Part shown: in pieces, positions 31,737 through 41,014 of the stretch
Numbering within the stretch: position 1 is the stretch's first letter
How the letters are laid out: each line of letters opens with the position of its first letter
Assembly (NCBI RefSeq): GCF_021440515.1
Contig: NZ_JAKCMV010000016.1
Coordinates: 62,001-126,000, forward strand
Direction of reading: 5' to 3'
Length of the DNA stretch: 64,000 bases
Source of the DNA: Enterobacter asburiae
GTDB taxonomy: Bacteria; Pseudomonadota; Gammaproteobacteria; Enterobacterales; Enterobacteriaceae
Position numbers and translations under genes: made by a program
Notes under the pieces: model-generated
Databases searched by the model: none
Seen by the model: the letters and a program-made list of their open reading frames with translations, nothing else
What the model was told of the DNA's origin: nothing

Positions 31737-32921
31737 TTAGCGGGTCGCGATCTCCCGGTCGCGTCCGGCAAGCACGCCGCACACGGCCATCACCACCGAC
31801 GCCAGCGCGCAGGCCATCAGCGGAATGCGCCAGTCCCCCGCCGAATCGTGAATTTTGCCCATCAGCGGCGGGCCGCAGGCTGCCAGCAGATAACCAATCG
31901 ACTGCGCCATACCCGACAGCGCCGCCGCCTGATGCGCAGAGCTGGCGCGCAGGCCGATAAAGGTCAGGCCTAAAATCATGGTCGCCCCGGAGCCAAAGCC
32001 GAAAATCAGCGTCCACAGCACCGCCAGATCCGGCGCAAACCAGTATCCCGCCGCGCTGACGGCGCACATCAGCGCCACGCATCCGGCGATCCCGCGCTGA
32101 TCTTTCAGCCGATGCAGAACCAGCGGCACCGCCAGCCCTGGAATAGCGGTGGCAAGCTGCAACAGGCCGTGCATCGATCCGGCTTCGGCCTCGCTGTAGC
32201 CGTGGCTGAGTAAAATGGCGGGCAGCCAGCCGATAATCACGTAGTAAATCAGCGAGTTGATGCCGAGGAACAGCGTCACCTGCCACGCCAGCGCAGAACG
32301 CCAGATGGCGCGGTTGTGCAGCGCGCCGGCACCCGTCACGGTGGCGACCGGGGCCTGTCGCCACTGGGGGAGCCACAGCAGCAGCGCGACCAGCGGAAAC
32401 ACCATCAGCATCAGCAGCGCGCCGTGCCAGCCCGCGCCTGCGGCAAGGGGAACAATCAGGGCCGAGCCCAGCGCCGCCGACGCGCCCATCGTCAGCGAGT
32501 AGGCTCCGGTCATTCTGGCGACCTGCCCGGAAAAATCACGCTTGATCAGCCCCGGCAGCAGCACGTTGCCGAGCGCAATGCCGCAGCCAATCACCGCCGT
32601 GCCGATAAACAGCAGCGGCGCCGAGGGCAGTGAGCGCACCCCAATGCCGACGCAGATCAGCAGCAGGGCGATAAACAGGCTGCGCTCGATACCCATCCGA
32701 CGCGCCACGCCAGCCGCCAGCGGGGAAATCAGCGCAAAGGCCAGCAGCGGCAGGGTGGTTAGCAGCCCCGTTTGCGCGGTGCTTAAACCATAGTCCTGGC
32801 GAATGGTGTCGAGCAGCGGTGCCGCACCGGTAAAGGTGACGCGAAGCGTGGTGGCAATCATCAGGATGCCTGCAATCAGCAGCGCGCCCTGTTTCCGTGA
32901 GGGACGAAGTGCAGTAGTCAT
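31737..32921 (-). CDS. nimT: 2-nitroimidazole exporter NimT (MFS)
   Basis: NimT (YeaN) is an inner-membrane major-facilitator exporter that in E. coli confers resistance to 2-nitroimidazole. It has 394 residues with twelve hydrophobic segments. It is close to E. coli YeaN across its length ([36 protein letters not shown]) and belongs to the CynX/NimT family. It is divergent from its regulator nimR, with a shared 100-bp control region. Confidence 0.92.
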   Translation of the reverse strand: MTTALRPSRKQGALLIAGILMIATTLRVTFTGAAPLLDTIRQDYGLSTAQTGLLTTLPLLAFALISPLAAGVARRMGIERSLFIALLLICVGIGVRSLPSAPLLFIGTAVIGCGIALGNVLLPGLIKRDFSGQVARMTGAYSLTMGASAALGSALIVPLAAGAGWHGALLMLMVFPLVALLLWLPQWRQAPVATVTGAGALHNRAIWRSALAWQVTLFLGINSLIYYVIIGWLPAILLSHGYSEAEAGSMHGLLQLATAIPGLAVPLVLHRLKDQRGIAGCVALMCAVSAAGYWFAPDLAVLWTLIFGFGSGATMILGLTFIGLRASSAHQAAALSGMAQSIGYLLAACGPPLMGKIHDSAGDWRIPLMACALASVVMAVCGVLAGRDREIATR

Positions 32922-33020
32922 TGTTTTCTCGAACGTTAAAGCGAGCGCACACGATACCGATTTTCACGCCTGTTGAAATCAAGCTAAAATGACAGTTTAT
33001 CGCTCATATCGGACAACTTG

Positions 33021-33812
33021 ATGATTGGTCTGGGACTTGAAGGCTACGACCCCGACAGCCAGCACGACGCGGCGGTGGCGTTCCGCATCCGCGTGGTGGC
33101 AGAAGAACAGCATATTCCCGTGCACCAGCACCGCAAAGGCCAGCTGATCCTCGCGCTGGGCGGCGCCATTACCTGCGAAGTGGAAAATGCGATGCTGATG
33201 GTGCCGCCGCAGTACGCGGTGTGGATCCCCGGCGGGCTGCCACACAGCAACAAGGCCACGCCCAGCGCCCAGCTCTGCTTTTTGTTTATTGAACCCGGCG
33301 CGCTTGGCCTGCCGGAACGCTGCTGCACCCTGAAAATATCCCCGCTGGTGCGCGAGCTGATCCTGACCCTTGCCGCGAAAACGGCGCAGGAGCGCCAGCT
33401 GCCCGCCACCGCGCGGCTGATCGACGTGCTGTTTGACGAACTGCTGCTGCAACCGCAGGAGCACCTGCAACTGCCGGTCTCCGCGCATCCGAAAATCCGT
33501 CTGATGAGTGAAAAAATGGCCGAGGAGCCCGCCGGGTGGCAAACCCTCGGGCAGTGGGCGCGCCACTTCGCCATGAGCGAGCGCAACCTGGCGCGGCTGG
33601 TGGTTAAAGAGACCGGACTGAGCTTTCGGCGCTGGCGGCATCAGTTGCAGCTTATCGTGGCGCTACAGCTGCTGATCCGCGGGCAATCGGTGCAGCAGGT
33701 GGCGCAGTCGCTGGGCTATGACTCCACCACCGCGTTTATCACGATGTTCAGAAAGGGGCTAGGGCAGACCCCCGCCCGCTATGTGGCGAATCTGGCTACG
33801 ACTTCCCGATAA
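33021..33812 (+). CDS. nimR: AraC-family regulator NimR of nimT
   Basis: NimR (YeaM) represses nimT in E. coli. The ATG at 33021 gives 263 residues. The codon just before it is TTG, also a formal start. An N-terminal cupin ([12 protein letters not shown]) is followed by an AraC-type double helix-turn-helix ending [11 protein letters not shown]. It is divergent from nimT. Its 3' end overlaps yeaL by 17 bp, tail to tail. Confidence 0.93.
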   Translation: MIGLGLEGYDPDSQHDAAVAFRIRVVAEEQHIPVHQHRKGQLILALGGAITCEVENAMLMVPPQYAVWIPGGLPHSNKATPSAQLCFLFIEPGALGLPERCCTLKISPLVRELILTLAAKTAQERQLPATARLIDVLFDELLLQPQEHLQLPVSAHPKIRLMSEKMAEEPAGWQTLGQWARHFAMSERNLARLVVKETGLSFRRWRHQLQLIVALQLLIRGQSVQQVAQSLGYDSTTAFITMFRKGLGQTPARYVANLATTSR

Positions 33813-34242
33813 ACAGCGACACAAGCCCGGCGGCGATCAGCGGGCCCACCGGCACGCCGCGGAACAGCGCCACGCCCAGCACCGTGCCCACCAGCAGCCC
33901 GGCGACCAGCGACGGCTGGCTGCTCATCAGCGTTACGCCTCGCCCGCCGAGCCACGAGACAAAAATACCGACGCCAATGGCGACCAGCGATTTCCAGTTC
34001 ACAAAAGAGTGCAGAAGCGTTGAGGCGGGCAGCGTGCCGCTGGCGATCGGGGCCATCACGCCGATGGTCAGAATAATGATCCCGACGGTCAGCCCCTGTT
34101 TTTCGATCCACGGGAAGAAGGTGTTTAACGGGGTCACGCGCACGATGATCAGCACCAGAATGGAGATCGCCACCGTGGTGTTGTGGCTGATAAAACCGAG
34201 CGCGGCCAGAGCCAGAAGTATCATAAGAGTGGGGTCGAACAT
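33796..34242 (-). CDS. yeaL: DUF441 inner-membrane protein YeaL
   Basis: A 148-residue polytopic membrane protein, equal in length to E. coli YeaL, with four hydrophobic segments and the conserved [12 protein letters not shown] and [17 protein letters not shown] motifs. The function is unknown. It sits between nimR and the inserted GH31 gene, and in E. coli it neighbours yoaI directly. Confidence 0.92.
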   Translation of the reverse strand: MFDPTLMILLALAALGFISHNTTVAISILVLIIVRVTPLNTFFPWIEKQGLTVGIIILTIGVMAPIASGTLPASTLLHSFVNWKSLVAIGVGIFVSWLGGRGVTLMSSQPSLVAGLLVGTVLGVALFRGVPVGPLIAAGLVSLFIGKS

Positions 34243-34350
34243 GACGGGATCCTTGCCAAAAAATAGTAAGCCCGCTTACTTTACGCGCAAACGCGAAAGC
34301 AAACAGGCTTTAATCAAAAATAACGCTATTTTTTGGGCACTTGCCTCAGA

Positions 34351-36387
34351 TCAGGCGGTTAGCTGAGCCACCAGCGGGCTGCCGTCGCGCACGAAGACCG
34401 GGATGGTATCCAGCGCCGCCTGCACCGAAACACGCTCGCCGCCTTTATAGCGTTCACCGTTCAGCGTAACCCAGCTATCTCCGGCCGGGAGCCACACCTC
34501 GCGCTCGCGCTGCCCGGCGTGCATTACCGGGGCCACCAGCAGATCTTCACCAAACAGATACTGATCTTCCGTCTGCCAGCTTTGCGGCTCCTGCGGGTAG
34601 TGCCAGAACAGCGGACGCATCAGCGGATCGCCGTGCTGGTGGGCATTTTCATAAAGCGCATCTATGTACGGGCGCAGGGTTTCGCGCACCGACAGCCAGC
34701 GCTGCATGATGGCAAAGTTCTCCTCGCCATAGCTCCACAGCTCGTTCGGGGAGCCGCTGTTGCACTGCGGAATACCGTCGCGATAGCGTTCCGGCGGCTG
34801 GATCTGCGGCTCACGGTAGCCGTGCATACGCAGCACCGGGGTAAAGACCGCCCACTGGAACCAGCGGATCAGCAGCTCGTGGAACGCCGGATCGTTCACG
34901 TTTCCGCCCTGGAAGCCGCCGATATCGGTGGTCCACCACGGGATCCCCGCCATGCCCATATTCAGCCCGGCGGCGAGCTGGTTGCGAAACGCGTGGAACG
35001 AGGAGTGAACGTCCCCGGACCAGGCCAGCACGCCGTAGCGCTGGCTGCCCGCCCAGGCGCAGCGCACCAGGTTCACGATGTCGGTTTCACCGTTGGCCTG
35101 CAACCCGTCGTAAAAGCCCTGGGCGAAATCACGCGGATAGCGGTTGCCCACCTCCAGCACCGGCCCGGCGTAATAGCGATAGTTATCAAAATCGTAGGCG
35201 CGATATTCCGGCTCCGCTTCGTCGAGCCAGAACAGCGTAATGCCGAGGTCGTAATAATTTTTCTTAACCGTATCCCAGACAAACTCCCGCGCCTGCGGGT
35301 GCGTGGCGTCAAAGAAGGTGGTATTGCCCATAAAGTCGAGATTCACCTGCACGCCGCGCTCGCTGCTCACCAGCCAGCCTTTGGCCTTCATCAGCGGATA
35401 GAGCGGGCTGCGCACCTCGACGGTCGGCCAGACGGACACCATCAGCGCGATGCCCATCTCGCGCAGCTCGTCGACCATCGCTTTCGGATCCGGCCAGTCG
35501 TTCGGATCAAAGCACCAGGTCCCCTGATTGGGCCAGTGGAAGAAGTCGATCACCATCACCGACAGCGGCAGACTGCGGCGGCGGTATTCCCGCGCCACGT
35601 CGAGCACCTCCTGCTGGGTGCGGTAGCGCAGCTTGCACTGCCACAGGCCGCTGATAAACGCCGGGGCCTGGGGCGGCGTGCCGGTGGCCTTGACGTACTG
35701 ACGGGTGATATCGGCCACGCTGTCGCCTGCGGTGATCCAGTAGTCCATCTCGCCCGTGACCCGCGCGCGCCATTCGGTCTGATTTTTGGCAAAGCTCGCT
35801 TCGCCAATCGCCGGGTTGTTCCACAGCAGGCCATAGCCCAGGCTCGACTGCATAAAGGGCACGCTGGCCTGAGAGTTACGCTGCGCCAGCTCCAGCGTAC
35901 AGCCCTTCAGATCCAGCCACGGCTGCTGATACTGGCCCATGCCGTAAATGCGTTCGTCCGGGCGCGATTCAAAGCGCACCGTCAGCTGATATTTGCCCCC
36001 CGCCAGCGGCTTAAATTCGCGCCCGTCGAGCTTAAGGGCGCTGACGTATTTATCCTGACTCTTTTCGCTGGCCCCGATCCCCACCGTGGAGCGCTGACGC
36101 CACATCTCTTCCAGCAGCAGCTCGCCGCGCTGGTTGTAGAAGGCGAGCTGGCCCTTGAGGTTTAATGTGGCGGTGATGTTGCCGTTACGCAGGGTCAGGC
36201 TTTCGGCTTCCGCCGCGATCGCGGGCGAACAGGCGGGCGCGGGCAGCAGCGCATGGGGCTCGTCGGTGAAGCCCGGCGCGCAGGTCGCCCTGACGCGGAG
36301 GCTATTTTCCCCCCAGGGTTCGATACGCAGGATCTGACGTTCGAAACGCCACTCGATGCTGTCGGCATGTTGGATCAGCTCACTCAT
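34351..36387 (-). CDS. GH31 alpha-glycosidase (alpha-xylosidase/alpha-glucosidase type)
   Basis: A cytoplasmic glycoside hydrolase of family 31, which cleaves alpha-xylosides, alpha-glucosides or related bonds. It has 678 residues with an N-terminal beta-sandwich, a TIM barrel and a C-terminal beta domain. The nucleophile Asp389 is in FWLDEAEPE and the acid/base Asp459 in AWSGDVHSS. It has no signal peptide, so it acts on sugar already imported. It lies 15 bp behind the GPH symporter and is surely co-transcribed, as in the E. coli yicJ-yicI pair. It is not a close match to YicI or the sulfoquinovosidase YihQ, so the substrate is unknown. Confidence 0.87.
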   Translation of the reverse strand: MSELIQHADSIEWRFERQILRIEPWGENSLRVRATCAPGFTDEPHALLPAPACSPAIAAEAESLTLRNGNITATLNLKGQLAFYNQRGELLLEEMWRQRSTVGIGASEKSQDKYVSALKLDGREFKPLAGGKYQLTVRFESRPDERIYGMGQYQQPWLDLKGCTLELAQRNSQASVPFMQSSLGYGLLWNNPAIGEASFAKNQTEWRARVTGEMDYWITAGDSVADITRQYVKATGTPPQAPAFISGLWQCKLRYRTQQEVLDVAREYRRRSLPLSVMVIDFFHWPNQGTWCFDPNDWPDPKAMVDELREMGIALMVSVWPTVEVRSPLYPLMKAKGWLVSSERGVQVNLDFMGNTTFFDATHPQAREFVWDTVKKNYYDLGITLFWLDEAEPEYRAYDFDNYRYYAGPVLEVGNRYPRDFAQGFYDGLQANGETDIVNLVRCAWAGSQRYGVLAWSGDVHSSFHAFRNQLAAGLNMGMAGIPWWTTDIGGFQGGNVNDPAFHELLIRWFQWAVFTPVLRMHGYREPQIQPPERYRDGIPQCNSGSPNELWSYGEENFAIMQRWLSVRETLRPYIDALYENAHQHGDPLMRPLFWHYPQEPQSWQTEDQYLFGEDLLVAPVMHAGQREREVWLPAGDSWVTLNGERYKGGERVSVQAALDTIPVFVRDGSPLVAQLTA

Positions 36388-36402
36388 GAATAACGCGTCC
36401 TT

Positions 36403-37734
36403 TTAAGCAGTGTGTTTGGCGAGTTGGATAGATTTCATCGTGCTGTCGTCAAGCTTGTACCAGCGCAGCGTGGCAAAGGCGCAGAGCGACAGGATGCCGG
36501 GAATAATGGTGAAGAGGGCGATAATGCAGTACATCGCCGTGGTGGTCTGTTCCGGGGCGTTTGCCACGTAGCCGCTAAAGCCGAGCGTCCAGCCGACGAT
36601 GGCGCCGCTGATGGCCATTCCCAGCTTAAGCACCGCCAGGAAGGTCGAGAAAATCACGCCGTCCATGCGCTTGCCCTGCTTCCATTCGCCGTAGTCGGCG
36701 ACGTCCGCCATCATCACCCACATCAGGGTGGTGGTGGCCTGGTAGAGGGTGGAAACGATAAAGGTCATCGGCACCAGAATGAGCACCGATTTCGGGGCAA
36801 AGAACAGCGCGATGCTGAGCACGCCGGCCAGCACGGAGCAGTAGCCAAACATCTGCACTTTGCTGTAGTTCTGGGTCAGGCGTTTTGCCAGCGCGCTGCC
36901 CGCCGCTTTGCCGAGAATATGCGCGCCGAGCATCCACATAAAATAGCTGGCGCTGCCGAGATAATAGGTGACGAAATACATCATTGCGCCGAGGCGAATA
37001 ACCCCAAAGCCAATGTTGGTTAATACCAGCACGGCGACAACGCGCCACTGATCGTTACGTAATAAATCACGCAGTTCAGCAAGGTAATTATTATGGGTCG
37101 CCGGGGCGTTAATACGCTCGCGGGTATTGGCAAAGCAGATCCAGAACATGACCACTGCCACGGTGGCCATTATTGCCATCGCCCAGCGATAGCCCAGTAA
37201 TTTATCGTCGCCGCCTAAAAACTCCGCCAGCGGCATCATAAAGAAGGTCGACAGCGCGCCGCCTAACGTGGCGAGGAAAAAGCGATACGATTGCAGGGAA
37301 ATACGCGCATCGTTATCAGGGGTAATAACCGCGCCCATTGAGCAGTAGGGAATATTAATCGCGGTATACATCAGCATCATCAGCGTATAGCTGACGGTCG
37401 CAAATATCATTTTGCCGTGCAGGTCGAGAGACTCCGGCACTGCGTAGGTAAGCAGGCAGCTTGCGCCAAAGGGCAGCGCCAGCCACAGCATCCACGGCCT
37501 GAATTTGCCCCAGCGGGTGCGGGTGCGGTCGGCGATGTAGCCCATTGCCGGGTCGATAATGGCGTCGGCGGTGCGCGCCAGCAGGAACATGGTCCCGACA
37601 AAGGCCGCGGGGAGTCCCACCACGTCAGTGTAATAAAACGTCAGGAAAATAATGACGTTATCCAGCCCGATATGGCTCGCCATATCCCCTAATCCATAGC
37701 TTATTTTTTCTTTGCGGGTAATTGTATCGGTCAT
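36403..37734 (-). CDS. Glycoside:cation symporter of the GPH family (YicJ/MelB-like)
   Basis: An inner-membrane sugar symporter with 443 residues and about twelve helices. The start KEKISYGLGDMASHIGLDNV and the loop DRTRTRWGKFRPW are hallmarks of the MelB/YicJ group. It is the first gene of a two-gene operon with the GH31 enzyme: the symporter imports a glycoside that the enzyme then cleaves. A palindromic candidate operator lies about 120 bp upstream. No regulator gene is adjacent. Confidence 0.9.
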   Translation of the reverse strand: MTDTITRKEKISYGLGDMASHIGLDNVIIFLTFYYTDVVGLPAAFVGTMFLLARTADAIIDPAMGYIADRTRTRWGKFRPWMLWLALPFGASCLLTYAVPESLDLHGKMIFATVSYTLMMLMYTAINIPYCSMGAVITPDNDARISLQSYRFFLATLGGALSTFFMMPLAEFLGGDDKLLGYRWAMAIMATVAVVMFWICFANTRERINAPATHNNYLAELRDLLRNDQWRVVAVLVLTNIGFGVIRLGAMMYFVTYYLGSASYFMWMLGAHILGKAAGSALAKRLTQNYSKVQMFGYCSVLAGVLSIALFFAPKSVLILVPMTFIVSTLYQATTTLMWVMMADVADYGEWKQGKRMDGVIFSTFLAVLKLGMAISGAIVGWTLGFSGYVANAPEQTTTAMYCIIALFTIIPGILSLCAFATLRWYKLDDSTMKSIQLAKHTA

Positions 37735-37852
37735 GGTGATCGCCTGGCCCGTGTCAGTTTATTTTGAGGATGTTCTGATAAGCAGGATTGTCTATATCCT
37801 TCACGTTAACAATTACGAGATTTGCCAACGGGATTACGTAAACTCCTTTTCG

Positions 37853-37866
37853 TGATACCGGTAACA
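37853..37866. promoter_or_regulatory. Candidate LacI-family operator upstream of the GPH/GH31 operon
   Basis: TGATACCGGTAACA is a near-perfect palindrome with a central CG pair, the format bound by LacI/GalR-family repressors. It resembles the GntR operator half-site TGTTACC. It lies 119 bp upstream of the symporter start. The assignment is pattern-based only. Confidence 0.4.
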
Positions 37867-38016
37867 AATTAATGAGAACGATAATGATTTTTCAGCGAAG
37901 GCTATTTTTATTTTACGAATCGTTTCAGCGGGGCGTCATGTTTGTTTATAGACGATGTCATGCGGCTGTCATTATTCGGCGGTACAACAGAGAAAAGTTG
38001 AAGACGGGAGATGATC

Positions 38017-38121
38017 ATGAACGATCCGGCCTTTATCGACATGCTCTGTATTTCAGGTTCCTTTTTTACCATTGCGCTGGTGCTGGTGGCCTCGGTGCTG
38101 ATACTTGAGCGGCACGGATAA
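38017..38121 (+). CDS. yoaI: Small membrane protein YoaI
   Basis: A 34-residue protein, MNDPAFIDMLCISGSFFTIA continuing to LILERHG, with one transmembrane helix. Length, the MNDP start and position in the yeaL-yeaK interval match E. coli YoaI. GGGAG lies six bases before the ATG at 38017. An ATG two codons earlier is possible. The function is unknown. The 280 bp to its left hold the promoter region of the divergent GPH operon. Confidence 0.75.
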   Translation: MNDPAFIDMLCISGSFFTIALVLVASVLILERHG

Positions 38122-38294
38122 ATCGCTCTGTCACGTATCCGTATTCAGAAATAATTTCAAGCCTCTTCTTTAGCTTATATTCTCTTCGCGCGTCGTTGTT
38201 CCGTTCTCTTCGCCCATGCAAAATTTTCAGCCTTAATCCTGTGCCTGTCGATTGCGTGTCGAGGGCATGTCACGCTATTTGCTCGGGCACATGA

Positions 38295-40337
38295 ATGAAA
38301 AATAACACATTTACCCCTCATCCACTGGTTCTGTCGCTGCTGGTGGCGCTGTCATGCCCGGTGCTGGCGGCAGATAACCATGCTGCCGTGCAGCCGGACG
38401 ATGACGACGTGATCACCGTGACCGCGCCGGTGCTCTCGCCGCTGGAGGTGGTCACGTCGCCGAAAACCCCGCGCCAGCCGGTGCCTGCCAGCGACGGCTC
38501 TGACTATCTGAAAACCATCCCCGGCTTTAGCCAGATCCGCAACGGCGGCAGCAACGGCGACCCGGTGTTTCGCGGCATGTTCGGCTCGCGCCTGCGCCTG
38601 TTAACTAACGACAGCGAAATGCTCGGCGCCTGCCCGGCGCGTATGGACGCCCCGAGTTCCTATATCTCCCCGGAAAGCTATGACCTGCTGACGGTCACTA
38701 AAGGGCCGGAAACCGTGCTCTGGGGGCCGGGCAACTCTGCCGGGACCGTGCGCTTCGATCGCGAGCCGCCGCGCTTTGATAAAGCCGGGATCAAAGGTGA
38801 CGCCAGCTTCCTCGCGGCCTCTAATGACCGCTTCGATGAGAACGCTGACGTCAGCTTTGGTAATGAAGATGGCTACGTGCGCCTGAACGGCAACAAATCC
38901 AAATCCGGCGATTACAAAGACGGTAACGGCGACCGCCTGGCCTCGAAGTGGGACAAGTGGAACACCGACATGGCTATCGGCTGGACGCCGGATGCGGACA
39001 CGCTGCTGGAGCTGACCGCCGGGCAGGGTAACGGCGACGCGAGCTATGCCGGGCGCGGCATGGACGGCTCCCAGTTCAAGCGTGAAAGCCTGGGGCTGCG
39101 CTTCAAGAAAGAGAATATCGGCGAGGTGTTCGACTCGCTGGATATGAACGTCTACTACAACTACGCCAACCACATCATGGACAACTACTCCATGCGCTCG
39201 CCGGGCACCATGTCCTCCGGGTCGATGGGCGGCGGTATGTCGATGGGTTCAATGGATATGTCGATGCCGATGGACAAACAGGTGGATCGCCGCACGGTGG
39301 GCGGCAGAATGATGGGCACCTGGCTGTGGTCAGATTTCCAGCTGCAAAGCGGCGTTGATATGCAGACCAACACCCACCGCAGCTACGAAGATGACGACAG
39401 TGCGGGCTGGCAGGAGGATGCGCGTTTCCACGACTACGGCACCTTCGGCGAGCTGACCTGGAACGCCACCGACCTGAGCAAAGTGATCGGCGGCGCGCGT
39501 CTGGACAAAGTCGAGGTGGATAATTTTACCGATGTGGGCAGCAGCAGCCGGGAAGACACCCTGCCAGCGGGCTTTTTACGCGTCGAGCATAACCTCGAGT
39601 CGGCCCCGGCGATGGTCTACGCGGGACTGGGCTATACCGAGCGCTTCCCGGACTACTGGGAGCTGTTCTCCCCGACCTACGGGCCGGACGGTACCTCGGA
39701 CGTCTTCGATAACCTGAAGCCGGAGCAAACCACCCAGCTGGATATCGGCGCGCAGTATAAAGGCGAGAAAACCACGGGATGGATCTCGGCCTACGTCGGG
39801 CGCATCAACGACTATATCCTCTTCCTGTACGATCCGAACGACAGCCACGTCAGCCAGGCGGACAACGTGGACGCCACCATTATGGGCGGCGAAATGGGCG
39901 CCTCTTATCAGCTGAGCGATGAGTGGAAAACGGACGCGACCCTGAACTACTCCTGGGGTGAGAACACCGAGGACAACCAGCCGCTGCCGCAGATGCCGCC
40001 GCTGGAGGCGCGCATGGGGCTGACGTGGGAGAAGGGCGACTGGAGCTCAACCGGGCTGATACGTATGGTGAGCCCGCAGCACCGCGTCGCGATGAACGAA
40101 GGTAACGTGGTCGGGAAAGATTTTGACCAGAGCGCCGGCTTTGCGATTGTCTCGGCGAATGCCGCCTACAGGGTTAACAAGTTCCTGAAACTCAGCTCAG
40201 GCGTCGATAACCTGTTCGATAAAACCTACAGCGAGCACCTGAACCTGGCGGGGAACAGCAGCTTCGGCTACTCCTCCAACACGCCAGTGAATGAACCAGG
40301 ACGCACCTTCTGGGCGAAGATGAACGTCACGTTCTGA
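38295..40337 (+). CDS. TonB-dependent outer-membrane copper receptor (OprC-like)
   Basis: A 680-residue outer-membrane receptor with a signal peptide (cleavage after PVLAA), a TonB box-like DDVITVTAP, a plug domain and a 22-strand barrel ending in an aromatic residue (KMNVTF). The plug has C113-P-A-R-M117, the CxxxM motif that binds copper in Pseudomonas OprC, in the family context of RMDAPSSYISPESYD. A methionine-rich extracellular loop (about residues 302-328) adds likely copper ligands. It belongs to the TonB-copper family. No regulator or copper-handling partner is adjacent. It is inserted between yoaI and yeaK. Confidence 0.88.
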   Translation: MKNNTFTPHPLVLSLLVALSCPVLAADNHAAVQPDDDDVITVTAPVLSPLEVVTSPKTPRQPVPASDGSDYLKTIPGFSQIRNGGSNGDPVFRGMFGSRLRLLTNDSEMLGACPARMDAPSSYISPESYDLLTVTKGPETVLWGPGNSAGTVRFDREPPRFDKAGIKGDASFLAASNDRFDENADVSFGNEDGYVRLNGNKSKSGDYKDGNGDRLASKWDKWNTDMAIGWTPDADTLLELTAGQGNGDASYAGRGMDGSQFKRESLGLRFKKENIGEVFDSLDMNVYYNYANHIMDNYSMRSPGTMSSGSMGGGMSMGSMDMSMPMDKQVDRRTVGGRMMGTWLWSDFQLQSGVDMQTNTHRSYEDDDSAGWQEDARFHDYGTFGELTWNATDLSKVIGGARLDKVEVDNFTDVGSSSREDTLPAGFLRVEHNLESAPAMVYAGLGYTERFPDYWELFSPTYGPDGTSDVFDNLKPEQTTQLDIGAQYKGEKTTGWISAYVGRINDYILFLYDPNDSHVSQADNVDATIMGGEMGASYQLSDEWKTDATLNYSWGENTEDNQPLPQMPPLEARMGLTWEKGDWSSTGLIRMVSPQHRVAMNEGNVVGKDFDQSAGFAIVSANAAYRVNKFLKLSSGVDNLFDKTYSEHLNLAGNSSFGYSSNTPVNEPGRTFWAKMNVTF

Positions 40338-40353
40338 TGCCCTCCGGCCTGGG

Positions 40354-40854
40354 CTACTGGCGGCGAAACGCCACCAGCTCGGGCCGGGCGATACGCAGAT
40401 AATCGGCGGTGTTCATGATCACCGATTTTTCCAGCAGACCCGCATTAAAGGCGATTTCGTCAAAACGCTCAAACAGCAGCGGGTCGGCGATCAGCGCCAG
40501 ATCCGGGTGGAAGCTAAAGGGCGGAATAGCGCCAAAGACGCAGGCGGTCAGGGTATCGACCTCCGCCGGGCTTGCCAGCGACGCCTTAAGCCCGCCGAAA
40601 TGGCTGGCGAGCTGGCTTAAATCCGCCTGCTGGTCGGCGGCCAGAATTGCCAGTACGTGTTTTTTCACCCCGTTACCTTTCACTTTGCAGACCAGCGCTT
40701 TTGCCCCCTGTCCCAGCGCGGTTCCGCGAATTTCACTCACCGCTTCGCATTTTCCTACCGCCTCATGCTCCACGACGCGAAATTGCGCCTGCTGCCGGGT
40801 TAATAAATCGATCAGCTGCTGATGGGTCTTTGAGCCTTTTATTTCGTCAGCCAT
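40354..40854 (-). CDS. yeaK: Mischarged aminoacyl-tRNA deacylase YeaK
   Basis: YeaK is a free-standing editing-domain protein of the YbaK/ProX group. It hydrolyses wrongly acylated tRNAs (Ser-tRNA(Thr) and others in E. coli studies). It has 166 residues against 167 in E. coli. The conserved Lys of the editing pocket is in AKALVCKVKGNG, with the motif GAIPPFSFHPDL. It is convergent with the copper receptor gene. Confidence 0.93.
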   Translation of the reverse strand: MADEIKGSKTHQQLIDLLTRQQAQFRVVEHEAVGKCEAVSEIRGTALGQGAKALVCKVKGNGVKKHVLAILAADQQADLSQLASHFGGLKASLASPAEVDTLTACVFGAIPPFSFHPDLALIADPLLFERFDEIAFNAGLLEKSVIMNTADYLRIARPELVAFRRQ

Positions 40855-41014
40855 TTCTTCACCTTATTCATACCAGTACGCAGCGTTGTACAGTAGCACA
40901 GAATATTTTCCCGATGCGCCTCACAAAGTGTGTGGTTATTAACGCCGCGTGACAAAAACTGAAAAAAGCTCTGCTATTATCGGGATTCGGAATTTTCACA
41001 GGAGTGATGACAAT

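Noticed and set aside
34519-36165. A 548-codon plus-strand open frame opposite the GH31 gene
   Set aside because: It is a complementary-frame shadow of a gene with intact GH31 catalytic residues; no motifs or plausible start context.
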